Shown piece by piece: positions 46,517-56,894 of a DNA stretch of 64,000 nt. The translations under genes and the position numbers were made by a program. Within the stretch, counting starts at the first letter, position 1. The number at the start of each line of letters is the position of its first letter. The stretch lies in NCBI RefSeq assembly GCF_040115645.1, contig NC_089560.1, forward strand, positions 3,162,001 to 3,226,000, written 5' to 3'. The notes under the pieces were generated by a model. That model worked only from the letters and a program-made list of their open reading frames with translations, was not told the origin of the DNA and did no database searches. Origin of the DNA: Euwallacea fornicatus. Taxonomy: Eukaryota; Arthropoda; Insecta; Coleoptera; Curculionidae.

Positions 46517-46859
46517 CAGGGTGGTGTCCGGTTTTCGACACTTTTGCAGGACACCTCCGTTATTATTGCAGTTCGAGGATTGGGGTTTTCGCCAACCTGT
46601 GTCACTTTTTTGCAAGACAAACAACAATGCCGCTCCTCGTGCCCCTTTCGGTTTTTGAAATACAGGGCGAAACTGAATAACGTGCACTTTCAGACACCTC
46701 TCCTAATTCGGTGATCTTACAAGTTATCGCTCAGGCAAAAACGGAATCTTACACGGGTTTTTTCGATGCAGCATCTAGTGACGTACTCAGTGTTATTTCC
46801 TGATGTTCTAATTTTTGAGAAAATTGGCGAATTTGAGACTCTTCAATTGGGACGCCCTG
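46517..46859. mobile_element. Possible small TIR element, TA-flanked on the left
   Basis: TA then CAGGGTGGTGTCCGGTTTTC at the left. The reverse complement of the right end is CAGGGCGTCCCAATTGAAG. Similarity beyond about 10 bp is weak. Open frames of up to 141 codons that cross this block (46,255-46,680) are not supported as genes. Confidence 0.4.
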
Positions 46860-47037
46860 TGCGTTAATTGGTAGTTACGTTCCGCTCTCCAGAAATATAT
46901 AAAAGTCGACACATCCTTTCAAATCGTAGGCCATGCGTGCATGCGCCCCCGGTCTGGAGAGTGCCATGGACCAAAACGTGCGTTTGAATGCTTTAAAGCT
47001 AAATTTAAAGCTAAGCGCGCAGAAATTGGGAATTTAA

Positions 47038-47334
47038 AGATCATTTATATATTACCAGCACAACGACCAGAAACAAAGGGCATTAAAAGTTAGACAATGG
47101 CTACTTCATAATTGTTCTAAAGTAAGAGAAACGCCTTCCCAGGGTCCAGATATAAACGTAATTGAAAATTTATGGAGCCAGTTAAATATTGCAACACGAA
47201 AACATGGAATTTCCAACAAAGAACAACTAAAAATTGTTTTAAGGAAAGAATGGGCGCAGATGCCAACAGAACATTGTGAGAAATTGGTAAAATACATACC
47301 CGACCGTCTAAAAGACCTAATTAAAAACAAATGA
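47038..47334 (+). pseudogene. Tc1-like transposase C-terminal fragment
   Basis: An uninterrupted plus-strand frame from about 47,038 to TGA at 47,332-47,334. It has YQHNDQKQRALKVRQWLLHN, GPDINVIENLWSQL, KEQLKIVLRKEWAQMP and KYIPDRLKDLIKNK. It aligns by pattern with the DNDPKH...PDLNPIENLW region of Tc1 transposases. The second catalytic D is replaced by H, and 34 residues separate it from the E. There is no start codon and the upstream two thirds are missing, so it is a fragment that happens to remain open. Confidence 0.8.
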
Positions 47335-48000
47335 CTTTAAACTAAACGTTAAATTAAAATTGAACGCGGTTTAAAGTTATAATTTGAATTGTGTACGAAT
47401 TTCATTTTGAGGTGGATTTTCGCTTTGTATTAAGCGCTTGTGCGGAACTTTCGAATAATTTCTTTTTTACATTTAACGTACAATTCTATTTTGACCACAT
47501 GCTCGCCGTCAGCTTCCGTTTACTTTGTTACTTATGCTAAATAAGCTTAGCGTGCGAGTTTCACTTTGACTAACTGTACGTCAGGTTTGGTAACACTGTG
47601 TGTTATTTATGCGAAGACGTCTGCCTGCTTTTCTAATGAACGGATTATGTGTGGTACCGCGAATGTGTAACAAAAATCGAATTCTAAGCGTCCGTCGTCG
47701 ACGCCACTGGTTGCAATTTGCCAGTTGTTCGGAGTGGCGGCGCATCTCAAATATTCATCGCTTCGCCACCCAGGCCGAGGCAATATTCATTTGGTCCGCT
47801 GGCTTAGACATCCGAAATGTTATGGGGCCCCGTCACCGGATAGTACCGAAGAATGTATGATTGATTTTGCATCGTGATTCATCTTTTATAGGCGAGTTTT
47901 CCGACTGATATTAAAAATACTATACACCACGGCAAATCAACCGAATTTTATTACTAAAATTCCCAAAGAGAGAAAATTTTTAATAAAACCGTCTTTTTCA
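47335..48000. other. Intergenic, nothing recognised
   Basis: The 86-codon frame at 47,600-47,860 has no domain or splice support. Confidence 0.3.
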
Positions 48001-48029
48001 CCATCAGGAAATATGTAAATTTCTAACAA

Positions 48030-48640
48030 ATAAATTTGTTCCGAAGAAAACTGGTAATCTGGAAACTGCTTTGTTCGTGGAGAGGTCTGGCTCCAAGCTC
48101 CAAGGATTTTGAAGCTGAAGTTTGACGTTCTGCCAAAGTTACCGCAAACAGAAAATCCTTAATAAACCGTTATTTTTGCAATCGCAAACAAAACGCGATT
48201 TTCAATTAAATTTTCAAGAAAACTCGATAACCTGAGTAATACTCTTGCCGGGGGAGGATCTGGCGGTAAAATTGGAATTTTAGACCTGAGCGTAAAATAC
48301 GATGAATTTCTGAAATTTCCAAAGAAGGCGAGTTTTTGGCAAAACTACGTTCCAACGATAGGAAAATGATAAAATTTTCCAACAAATGAGACAATGCCGA
48401 GGAAAATCGATCGTCTGAAAAGTACTTTTTCATGGGGAGATCCGGCAGAAAACTGGAATTTTAGTCGTATACACGAAATGCAAACTTTTCCGGCTATCAC
48501 TATCGAACAGAGCATCGAATTGTCTATCAAATAAGATGTCACTGGAAAATATCGTTTATCTGGAAGTGCATTTTTCTTGAGCAGCCCGAGAAGAAAACTC
48601 GAGTTTGAAATGATTAGGTGTACAACTCCGCTTCCGCCGT
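48030..48640. repeat. Degenerate tandem repeat array, about four units
   Basis: Landmark GAGGTCTGGC (48,082), GAGGATCTGGC (48,254), GAGATCCGGC (48,437) and GAGCAGCCCGAG (48,580) recurs. Each is preceded by an AAAACT..TAATCTG-like segment and followed in two units by TGGAATTTTAG. Spacings are about 172, 183 and 143 bp. No coding content. Confidence 0.65.
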
Positions 48641-49987
48641 TTTTTTTTGCCGAACTTCGAGGCTTTATTGTAAAAAGCGACACAAATTGACTAATGTATC
48701 TATGGGGTTATGTTGAGGGATGCCCAAGTTTATTGCACGACATCTATGATCGATTTGTTTCGATCGCTACTTATCAGTAACGTCTTTTGTAAGAAAACGG
48801 CGGAAGCGAAGCTATACGTCTATCAAGTGAACCAGACAGAAATCACAATATCATTATCTTTGAGCTTTATCGTCAGAATTAAAGGAAAATTTGTCGATAA
48901 ACCAATGCAAACGGTTTAGAGCTGGATCCACATAGGTCTATACTTCTGTTACATCAAACGTACTTAATGTGAGAATGTGAAGAGTAAAATGTTTCAGAAC
49001 GGCAATTGCAAAATTAAAATATTTTGAGTTCATCGGTGTGTTTTTATAGTGATTGATTGTGCATTCGCTGCACAATTGCACTTGGGCAAATTACCGAGTA
49101 ATTCGGGTGTCAGTCGGTCAGCAGGGCAATAAAAAACCATCATTAGATATGACACGTATTCGATAAATTTGACTTAGAGCTAAATACAAAATAACACATC
49201 CGGAAAGTAATTTTCTTAATACAAGTCGAAGTTTTAACTATCAGACCTTATCAATGGTCTTATCCCAAGTTAACCTTCATGAATCTTTCACCGTGTAATC
49301 TTCGGCCATTTCACTCGTCACTACCGATTTATTTATCCTGTTTCCAGGCCATATTCTTGTTCCGGTCCCTTCTATCTGTCCTCTTATCACTTCCCTTTCG
49401 ATTACCGCTGTACCCCATTTAGACTGCCTATATGAGATACTCTCCAGATTACTTCCCCATGGACATCGGAAAATTTTAAATCTATTCCGGGATGCGGACT
49501 TCTAGGAAACAAATAATCTGGATTCGGCTAATTTCTTTTAAAAGTAATGGAAGTAGAGGTTTAAAATTTGTTGCGTCCATTGGGAAGGCTTCCAGAATGT
49601 CTCAAGTCTGGCCCACATCGAGTATCGTGGGAATCGAAGGGGAAGTGATAAGGACGGTAGTAGAATAGGAATATGGGTCGGAAAGGGTGACAAATCTACC
49701 GGAAGCGATGGCTGGAAGGGCTCCAACACTGGAATGCGCCTGGACTCGTTTGTTTTCACGTTAATTGGGCCAAGTTTTCAAAGAAAACAAACTTGCAAGA
49801 GAGAATGGCAATATTGCCCAACTTCTCTGGAATTGTGTTTATCAGGTGATATATATCGAGGCAGATGGCGCGGTAATGTATTGAGGGGAGAAGAGGAGAT
49901 TTATTCCAATTCGTCAAGGAATATTATCCCGGGAATCGTGTGTTATGTATGTTGCGTATATTTAAAAAGGTGTAAACATTAGATATA
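48641..49987. other. Intergenic, nothing recognised
   Basis: Unassigned short frames only. Confidence 0.3.
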
Positions 49988-50844
49988 TAGGGTGTTGTCT
50001 AAGTGCGGTCCGTAACTTCGAGATACAATTTGTTAGAGTGTTTAAATAAACGAAGTTCCAATAAATGTGTGGCTGGAAACGCTTAGATTCCGAGGTATGT
50101 ACGGGGGTGTTAAAAATTAAAACAAAACATAATTAATTGTAATAAATTCGGAATTTTCGATGATAAGTTCATAAAATTTCGTAGTTATTATACGTGGGTA
50201 AAAAGCGACATTTTTAGCATAAAGCAAATTTTTCTCTGTATTCAGTGGCATGAGTCAATCGCTGCATCCGAGCTACTCCGACGTTGATTCATTTTCGACT
50301 TTTATTACCTAAATCACAGTTTTGATGCACAACTTACAATTAGCGAAGTCTCAGTTATCTCGGTGCCGCGCAGGTAACTAAAATAACACTTACCTTTTGC
50401 TTTTGTTGCTGTTAAATAAAATAAATATATATTTTTTTAACATAGGTTGGTGTCACGAAAAAATATCAAGAGACCTTTTTTGTTGTAAAGCGTTCCGTGA
50501 GTCTGGAAATCGTAAACGTGTTTAAACGCGCGTTGGCGTTCTACATTTTATGACGAGAATGTCGCTCGATTCGATCCTGGCTCCGCCACTGGCTCGGTCA
50601 AAAATTGACTTCTTGCCAAAAATGCTCCTCTGCCGCAACGTAAAAAATAACTGCAAAATTTTAAGAACCTAGCATTGCCTGTTCTAAATTTATTTAAAAT
50701 TATAAATATATTTTTGTTTTGAACACCCCGTACATATCTCGGAATCTAAGCGTGCCCTGTCACATTTTTATAGGAACTTTCTTTATTTAAACGCCATAAG
50801 AAATTGCATCCCGAAGTTACGGACGGTACTCGGGAAACAGCCTG
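49988..50844. mobile_element. MITE with inverted repeats of about 140 bp, TA-flanked
   Basis: Left arm 49,988-50,125 and the reverse complement of 50,706-50,844 are collinear. Shared blocks are GGTCCGTAACTTCG/CGTCCGTAACTTCG, TTTAAATAAACGAAGTTCC/TTTAAATAAAGAAAGTTCC and CGCTTAGATTCCGAGGTATG/CGCTTAGATTCCGAGATATG. Inside each arm a second CGGGG(G)TGTT terminus follows a TA (50,102 and 50,733). No transposase remnant is present. Confidence 0.9.
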
Positions 50845-51687
50845 TGTTTTACTCGACTCTATTTGCTTATCGATTTTCAAGATGAATGTGTACTCAGTTC
50901 TTCATAGCAGAAAATTAACATACTAAACAAAGACCCTTAGGACTAACTCCTTTGAAACTATGGAATGTGTTTGACGGTGCCATCACCAGCTAAAGTCATA
51001 GACTTTCGCATGATTTATGACCCGATAAATTTCAATTCAACTAACTTTTCAATTCAGCGGCCTATAGCCTTTATCTGATGGAATAGTTCGGCATAAATAT
51101 CGGGAGATTAACAAGTAACATTCGAGGGATAATATCAGTTTTGAAGGCAAACGATCGATAAATAGCTGCATTTTCAACTCAAACAGAACTTCACACATTG
51201 TATAAATTTATATTGAACTTCGATATCAATTAACTACCGATAGCAAACGGAAATATTCATAGGTCGTGTCAGCCAAATAAGCTCTTCTTGCATTAATAAA
51301 CCTCCTTTATTATAGCAAGAACTTCGTCAAACTTCATATTATAGTGTAAGCGAAATAAATTCCCTGGAGTTAAAGGAAACTCCAAATCCCTAGCTTCGTA
51401 TAGCTGAAATACAAAACCCCGTAATTAATAAGTAATAGTTGGGCCTTCTTTAAAGTTTAGGTTTCCTAATTTAGGTCATCTGGAGAAGGGTTTAATTAGC
51501 TTCAGAAATAATTTAAGAGAGATTAGTAATTCCGACTTCCGAGATTGCTTAATACTTTTGCATAAATGGCGTTTAACCTGGATCTGGAGAGATAAAGTGT
51601 GAACCGAGCCTCATACAATGAGACGAATATCATCAACAATTTAAATTGGTCCAAAAGCTGATCAAGAACGTGGAAAAATTAAGCGCG
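50845..51687. other. Intergenic, nothing recognised
   Basis: AT-rich sequence without supported features. Confidence 0.3.
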
Positions 51688-51950
51688 GATGAACGTGCGG
51701 CTCAGAAGTACACGACCTGACGTAGAGATGGCGGTTTTTTTCCGTTAAAAAATGTTCTATATTACAAAAACTCAATCTTAGAAAGCTTATTTTTTAAGTT
51801 CGAGGGTGTTGCGTCGATTCGTGACGATTTCGGAGCCATTTTTAGTGAGCGCTTTTAAAGATTTTGTGAACATGGAAAAAACTCGTCATCGATACGTGAT
51901 TCAATACTTTCATTTGAAAGGTCTTAATGTTTTGTATTTAATGTACTCTT
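51688..51950 (+). mobile_element. Mariner (family M1), 5' part of a split copy
   Basis: The 5' terminus (CAGAAGTACACGACCTGACG, then AGATGGCGG) matches that of the 36.0-36.9 kb copy. The coding start MEKTRHRYVIQYFHLKGLN runs from about 51,870. The frame is then interrupted by foreign sequence. The continuation of the same transposase (FNIKANLDPPLGEF onwards) is at 53,876, so 51,688-54,846 is one mariner broken by later insertions. Confidence 0.8.
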
Positions 51951-52258
51951 TAGATAGTTCGTTTTGAATGTATGTTACAAGAGGGTCAAGGATGCGACGT
52001 ACCCTTATGGTACGCCCATGGCACATCGTGTGCATTAGAATTCCTTGCAATATTCTTTTACGGCGCGGGGGAATCCCCAGCAGTATGCTGCGTCGACTCA
52101 AAGATGACAGTACCAATGCCGATTGGCGGCATCTTCAAAAAAGAATTTTCCTCCGTGGTTTCACGCGGAGGACAGTTTACACGTAGTTAATTGCACCCCA
52201 GCCAGGGTACGCCCATGGTTTACCACCAAGGGATTTTAGTATTTAAGGTCAGCATATA
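51951..52258 (+). repeat. LTR-like interspersed repeat, copy 1
   Basis: Starts near TGTTACAAGAGGG. It contains GACGTACCCTTATGGTACGC near the start and GGTACGCCCATGGT...TTTAGTATTTAAG at the end. Both ends are shared in the same order and spacing with 59,553-59,850. The TATA-like TTTAGTATTTAAG near the 3' side suggests a promoter as in an LTR. The sequence continues on the far side of the Tc1 element, about 53,715-53,870. No retrotransposon coding sequence is present, so it may be a solo LTR. Confidence 0.5.
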
Positions 52259-53712
52259 CAGTTAGTCACAAACGTCTACTTACACTTTGTAAATTGCATA
52301 GAACTAATAAAGTTTTCTATATCTTTCTTGCAGTGTCTTTATCAATTCTTCCGAAAATAAAATTATATTTTAAATTTAAACGAGATAAACACTCTGTAGT
52401 GTTCCACTTGTTTAAAAATGTTATACGCAAAACTATGGGAAGAATAGGAACACCGATAGCGATTCGAAGTTTAATAATTAAACTTAGAAATTAGAAGAAG
52501 TCTTACAATGAGACAGCAACCACCGTAAGTTTACCTCGCAGTGCAATTCAAATAGTCATTAGAAGGTATAATAATCGAGGAAATGCGAGCAATAAAGCAA
52601 GATCTGGTCGTCTCAGAAAATTAAACGAAAATTAAATTAAATTAAATTAAATTAAATGCAATCACTTTTAAAAAAAGTTTCTTCAGAACCCGAAACAGGT
52701 GCTCCAAAACTTGCTGTAGAGATGGAAAATGATCTCGGAAAGACTGTTAGTTCTCTAACGGTAAAACATATACTGCGATCAAATAACTATCGTGAAAGAA
52801 CAACACCAAGAAGAAAACCACAAATATCTGCAGCAAAGCGACGGAAAAGACTAGATTTTGCTGATAATCACTTAAACAAAGGCATCGAATTTTGGAAAAT
52901 AGTGATATTTACCAATGAAAGTAAATTTAATATTTTTGGATGTGGTGGAAAGGGTGAAGTGTAAAGAAAGGTGAATGAAAAGCTCAAAACTCAAATTTTA
53001 CGTCAACTATTAAACGTGGATAAGGTAACGTCGTGGTTTGAGGGTCAGTGTCAGCTACGGGAGTTGGAAAATTGGTTTTTATTGATGGTACCATGTACCA
53101 TCCACAATATTTAAAAATATCGCAAGGCAATTTGATTTTGTCAGTTAATTAACTGGATCTTGCCGATCGTTGAACATTTCAACAAGACAACGATCTCAAG
53201 CATACGGCTCGGGTTGTTCGTGAATGGACCTTAAGTGATGTGCCTAAACAATTGCACGCACCTCCTCGGTCGTCCGATTTAAACCCTATAGATCGCCTAC
53301 GGGACAAATTAGAATGAAGAAGTGGAACATTAAAAATAACTCACAAAGAAACATTAAAAAGCGCTTTAGAAACTTCGTGGGCAGAAGTACTAAACTTTGT
53401 TCTATCAACGCCAAGATGTCTTCAAGCAGCGCTCGGCTCAAATGAAGGACCAACCAAATATTCATTATAAACAAATATTAAAACAAAGTAAGGATAAATT
53501 ACATCTAAGAGGGTATGTGTCGTCTTGTCGGCTAGACATTCCTGATTTATACTTTTTATTTAAACTGGAATGTAAACAAATAATAATTTTTGTTATATTT
53601 ATGTATTATTACTTGAGTAGCATTGTTACATAATCAACAAAAGGAAATACATTTATTACTTTATTAGTTATATACAATTTACAGGGCGTTCGTACGCTGT
53701 TGTGACGGACTG
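52259..53712 (+). mobile_element. Tc1-like (DD34E) transposon with terminal repeats
   Basis: Ends CAGTTAGTCACAAACGTCTA (left) and, reversed, CAGTCCGTCACAACAGCGTA (right). They form inverted repeats of about 60 bp (also ...ACTAATAAAG in both) and are flanked by TA on each side. The plus-strand transposase is frame-shifted but nearly complete. A 102-codon frame (52,656-52,961) holds HILRSNNYRERTTPRRKP and IVIFTNESKFNIFGCGGKG, in which the first catalytic D is N. FQQDNDLKHTARVVREW follows near 53,175, then SSDLNPIDRLRDKLE, where the final E is D with the correct spacing of 34. An (AATTA)n tract at 52,630-52,657 interrupts the N-terminal region. It inserted into the LTR-like repeat. Confidence 0.92.
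52630..52657. repeat. (AATTA)n short tandem repeat inside Tc1
   Basis: About five tandem AATTA units between the N-terminal and middle parts of the transposase remnant. Confidence 0.9.
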
Positions 53713-53875
53713 TATACTGTGTGCCTTCCTCTTTTTTAATCTCGCAACGCAGAGGCTGTGACCGCGTTTGTGATTTGGTAAGCCAGCCTGGTACGTAATA
53801 AATTCCTACCGAAAGGTAAGCAGAGCACGCAAGTAATACCAAACAATTACCGCAATAGTAGTTTTTCACACTTAG
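53713..53875. other. Remainder of the insertion splitting the mariner copy
   Basis: Lies between the Tc1 right end and the point where mariner coding resumes. Probably the 3' part of the LTR-like repeat; no convincing similarity to the 59-kb copy here. Confidence 0.4.
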
Positions 53876-54846
53876 TTCATTCAACATCAAAGCGAATTTA
53901 GATCCTCCTCTGGGGGAATTTGGTCTTTCGTTAACCACCGTAAAATATCGGTTGCAGAGTTTAAATGCGATCGTACGAGCTGCCGAGACGAACTCCGCAG
54001 TGTTCGACCCCGTGACATTCCAGATCTGACCACTCCAGAAATTGTGGTCGAAATCCACAAAACTATACTGGAGGACGGACATTTGAAAAAGTACTATACA
54101 TCGCATTGCGACAGAACAAATGGATAGGAGAAAGTTGTGGGCAAGATGGGTGCGGCGATTACTCACGATTGAACACAAAGAGCGCCGTGAGGACGTTTCA
54201 ACGGAGTGTCTGGCAAAGTTCCGCAGCGATAAAGTCTAGTTTTTGCGTCGTATCACAACCATGGATGAAGCGTGGGTCCATTATTTTACGCCCGTGGAAA
54301 AAGGTGGTCGAAACAATGGACTCAACGGGGGGAATTGACTCCAAAGAAGGCGAAAACTGTTCCATCTGCGGGAAAGGTGATGGCGTCAGTTTTTTGGGAT
54401 GCACGTGGATGATTTTTATTGATTATCTCCCTAAAGAAAAAAGTCTTGTTTTAACAAGATAGCGTACCGGTTCACATTTCCGTCATTGCGACGGTCAAAA
54501 TCAATCAACTTGGTTTCGAACTACTGCCTTACCCACCCTAATCACCGGATTTAGCCCCCTCAGATTAGTTTCAATTTCCAAACTTGAAAAAATCGTTCGG
54601 TGGAAAGCGTTTTGTCAACAATGAGTTGGAATTCGAGGTTGGTGCCGAATTTGAAACATTCCTAGCTTCCAACTAGAAACCAGATATAAAAGCCATAGAA
54701 CATCACTGGGAAAAGTGTATCAATCTCAAAGGAGACTATTTCACGAAATAATGCAATATTTTCGATTTTTTTCTTTAAAAACAATCTCTTCTTCCCTTTT
54801 TTCCTTTGTTTAAGTGTTAGGTCGGGTATTTCTGGAATTATCCTCG
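53876..54846 (+). mobile_element. Mariner (family M1), main part of a split copy
   Basis: Continues the transposase from 51,950: VAEFKCDRTSCRDELRS, IVVEIHKTILEDGHL, FLRRITTMDEAWVHYFTP (first catalytic D kept), MDDFYXLSP-type fragments, QDSVPVHISVIATVKINQLG (second D kept) and SPDLAPSD preceded by TAA, ending IEHHWEKCINLKGDYFTK. Multiple stops and frameshifts. The 3' terminus AAGTGTTAGGTCGGGTATTT ends in CCTCG at 54,846 and is followed by TA. It is the least deleted member of the family in this window. Confidence 0.9.
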
Positions 54847-55230
54847 TAAATGCAGGACAGATTAATGATAAATCTGTAAAAGGATTAGAGCGTTCACGTA
54901 GAACTGGAAAGGTGTCGAGCAACCCCGAGACATACGTTTCTACTTATTAGATTCATCAGGCATGTTTGCGTCAAACTAGATACGCACGCAGACATTATAT
55001 TGTGCCTATGCGAAGATATAAGTACTCGTGAGTGTAATCTGGAATGGAGGGAAGGAAAAGAAAGAGAGAACTACAAACAGACATCATCTGAAACTATGGC
55101 GGAACCATCCAAATTTCCCACAATTTCACGGATGAATTAGGATATCACGACAGCTTCGCTATGGACGTGTGCTATAATTAACTCAGCGAGGAATGCTCGA
55201 AAGTGGAAAAGTTTGGAACATAAATGTAGT

Positions 55231-55281
55231 AGGAAAAGTTAATGGCAAGCCCGCAAAAGGCTGCTGCCATTAACTTTTCCT
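55231..55281. ncRNA. Long perfect hairpin, possible structured RNA
   Basis: AGGAAAAGTTAATGGCA (55,231-55,247) is exactly complementary to TGCCATTAACTTTTCCT (55,265-55,281). The 17-base loop can add four more pairs (AGCC/GGCT) with a two-base bulge. A stem of 17+4 bp in about 51 nt is in the size range of a small pre-miRNA-like hairpin. It could equally be a miniature inverted repeat or a recent inverted duplication. No TA-flanked transposon ends are adjacent. Transcription is unknown; the strand is undetermined. Confidence 0.3.
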
Positions 55282-55524
55282 GCGCCGGGTTCGTCGGGTT
55301 GTCCAACATCCTCTTTCGATTTCTGCTTGAATGCTCCATCTCTTCTGTCCATTTGCCATTACGTTTTTACACCCTGGCAAAGAAATTGATGGGTTACAGT
55401 TGAATTTAATTTAGATTAGGATTTGATCAGGAACTTCTTATTCCAGACTAATTTTCTTCCAAAAGGTGAATTTAACTCAGCACCAGCCCTATACCCTACA
55501 GTATTTCTGCTGTCACAAAGTTCA

Positions 55525-55705
55525 GAAAATTGCCGTTTTAAAGTCAAATTGGATTACTCGAAATCAGGAAATGTCCTTTTTTCTTTCTACTTAGCAATTA
55601 TTCCTTCATTAGTCAGCATTTCAGTGCTTTTCCTGTTTAAAAAGTGTTGAAAGTTGCTTTCGTAAAGTAAGTTTAGATTGCTCAAAATCTGGGAAAATTG
55701 CTTCA
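55525..55705. repeat. Two-unit degenerate repeat
   Basis: GAAAATTGCCGTTTTAAAGTCAAATTGG...ACTCGAAATCAGGAAA-type sequence (from about 55,527) recurs as AAAGTTGCTTTCGTAAAG...GCTCAAAATCTGGGAAA (from about 55,648), period roughly 120 bp. Confidence 0.5.
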
Positions 55706-55739
55706 TTTATTTACCTAATGTGCCCGGTCATTTAGTTTG

Positions 55740-56205
55740 TACTATCACCAGTTCAGGTTGAAATTTGGTGATTGTCTAAGTGAGAGAAGGACTGAACAAT
55801 GTTTAATATGCTTCCGACAAGGACCGACGTGAAGTGGGTTAGCGGTTAATGTGGGCGAAGTCAGTCCAGCGCTACCAGATCTCTCGCCGTTTCAGAATTT
55901 TTACTCATTTAAGTTCCTGTGATGGATTAGTCGTTTTTTTTTTTTTTTTTGTTAATTTGTTTGCATTGCTGCCTTTTGCTCTGATATTAAAAACAAATCA
56001 ATCGCCGTGAAGGCAGCTAAATCGATACTAATCAAGACATAGATGGTGGAGGAGACGTCGATTGAGCGGAGTCCGTCCACGTCAGCCGCTACCCCACTTC
56101 GATGGTCTTTGTCGTAGTCATATTGATCCTTATGCGGTCCTTCTCCCACTTGCAGAATCCCCGTGTTTTCACTTGTACTGATGGTCCCTGTATATTTCTT
56201 ATTTA
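55740..56205. repeat. Foldback element, copy 3
   Basis: Left arm about 55,745-55,925 (ATCACCAGTTCAGGTTG, GACAAGGACCGACGTGAAG, CTACCAGATCTCTCGCCG, GAATTTTTACTCATTTAAG). Right arm about 55,965-56,195 reversed, ending ACTTGTACTGATGGTCCCTG then TATA. A poly(T) of about 18 (55,933-55,950) separates the arms. The reversed right end reads CAGGGACCATCAGTACAAG, giving this family a CAGGG-type TA-flanked terminus like the window's mariner-derived MITEs. Confidence 0.8.
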
Positions 56206-56890
56206 TGAAGAACACTTTAAATTAATATTCTCAGCACTTCGAGAATCCTCAAATCCCATGCTGTTTGGGTCGTGAAATATACTCCACTTGATAAAACAAG
56301 CCATTTAACAGCACCGAAAACATATATCCTGAAACTGCACTTATGCTGCTGTGAAAAATGTATTAAAGCTGCAGCTCTTGGGCATTTTTATTCTGGCTCC
56401 GTTCTGAAGGTGCTATTTATAACCCTTATGACATTAATAATTTCTCAAAATCGATACAGATATATAAGTAGTCTGAAACTGCTATTGATTACATCTTAAA
56501 CTGCCCCATATTGAGATTTAATGGAAACGCCATTATCCACTTTTAAAATTTCCGTTGAAAACTGCGAGAATTAGTGTTAAATTTAGAATTCGGCGCCAGG
56601 CTAAGTCGCATAATTTATTTAAATAAGCGAAATATGCCTGCAAACCATATTCGGTTTATTTCAATGCCCCTGAAATATTTCCATTATTAAATAATATGGC
56701 GAGCGTGGAGAAATGGATATATTTCGGTCGGTTTTTTTTTTTTTTTATTACTTTCGGTTGGGGTCGGGTCTCTAATGCCGTGGCGTCAGCTAAATAATTG
56801 GTCTATTACGTATATTTGGACAGTAATTGTTTCCATATGAGGCAGTGCCCGTTTCTGAGGAGAGTGATAATTTGTAATCATCAATTTGAA
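56206..56890. other. Intergenic, nothing recognised
   Basis: AT-rich. Poly(T) tract near 56,732. Confidence 0.3.
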
Positions 56891-56894
56891 TTTT

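Larger units (their letters stand above)
54847..55739. other. Intergenic with hairpin and short repeat
   Basis: No gene. Contains the perfect hairpin at 55,231-55,281 and a two-unit degenerate repeat at about 55,525-55,705. Confidence 0.4.

Noticed and set aside
46255..46680. 141-codon open frame on the plus strand
   Set aside because: Runs through a probable small transposon and neighbouring unrelated sequence; no domain.
53609..54178. 189-codon minus-strand open frame
   Set aside because: Antisense to mariner and Tc1 sequence whose coding strand is clearly plus.
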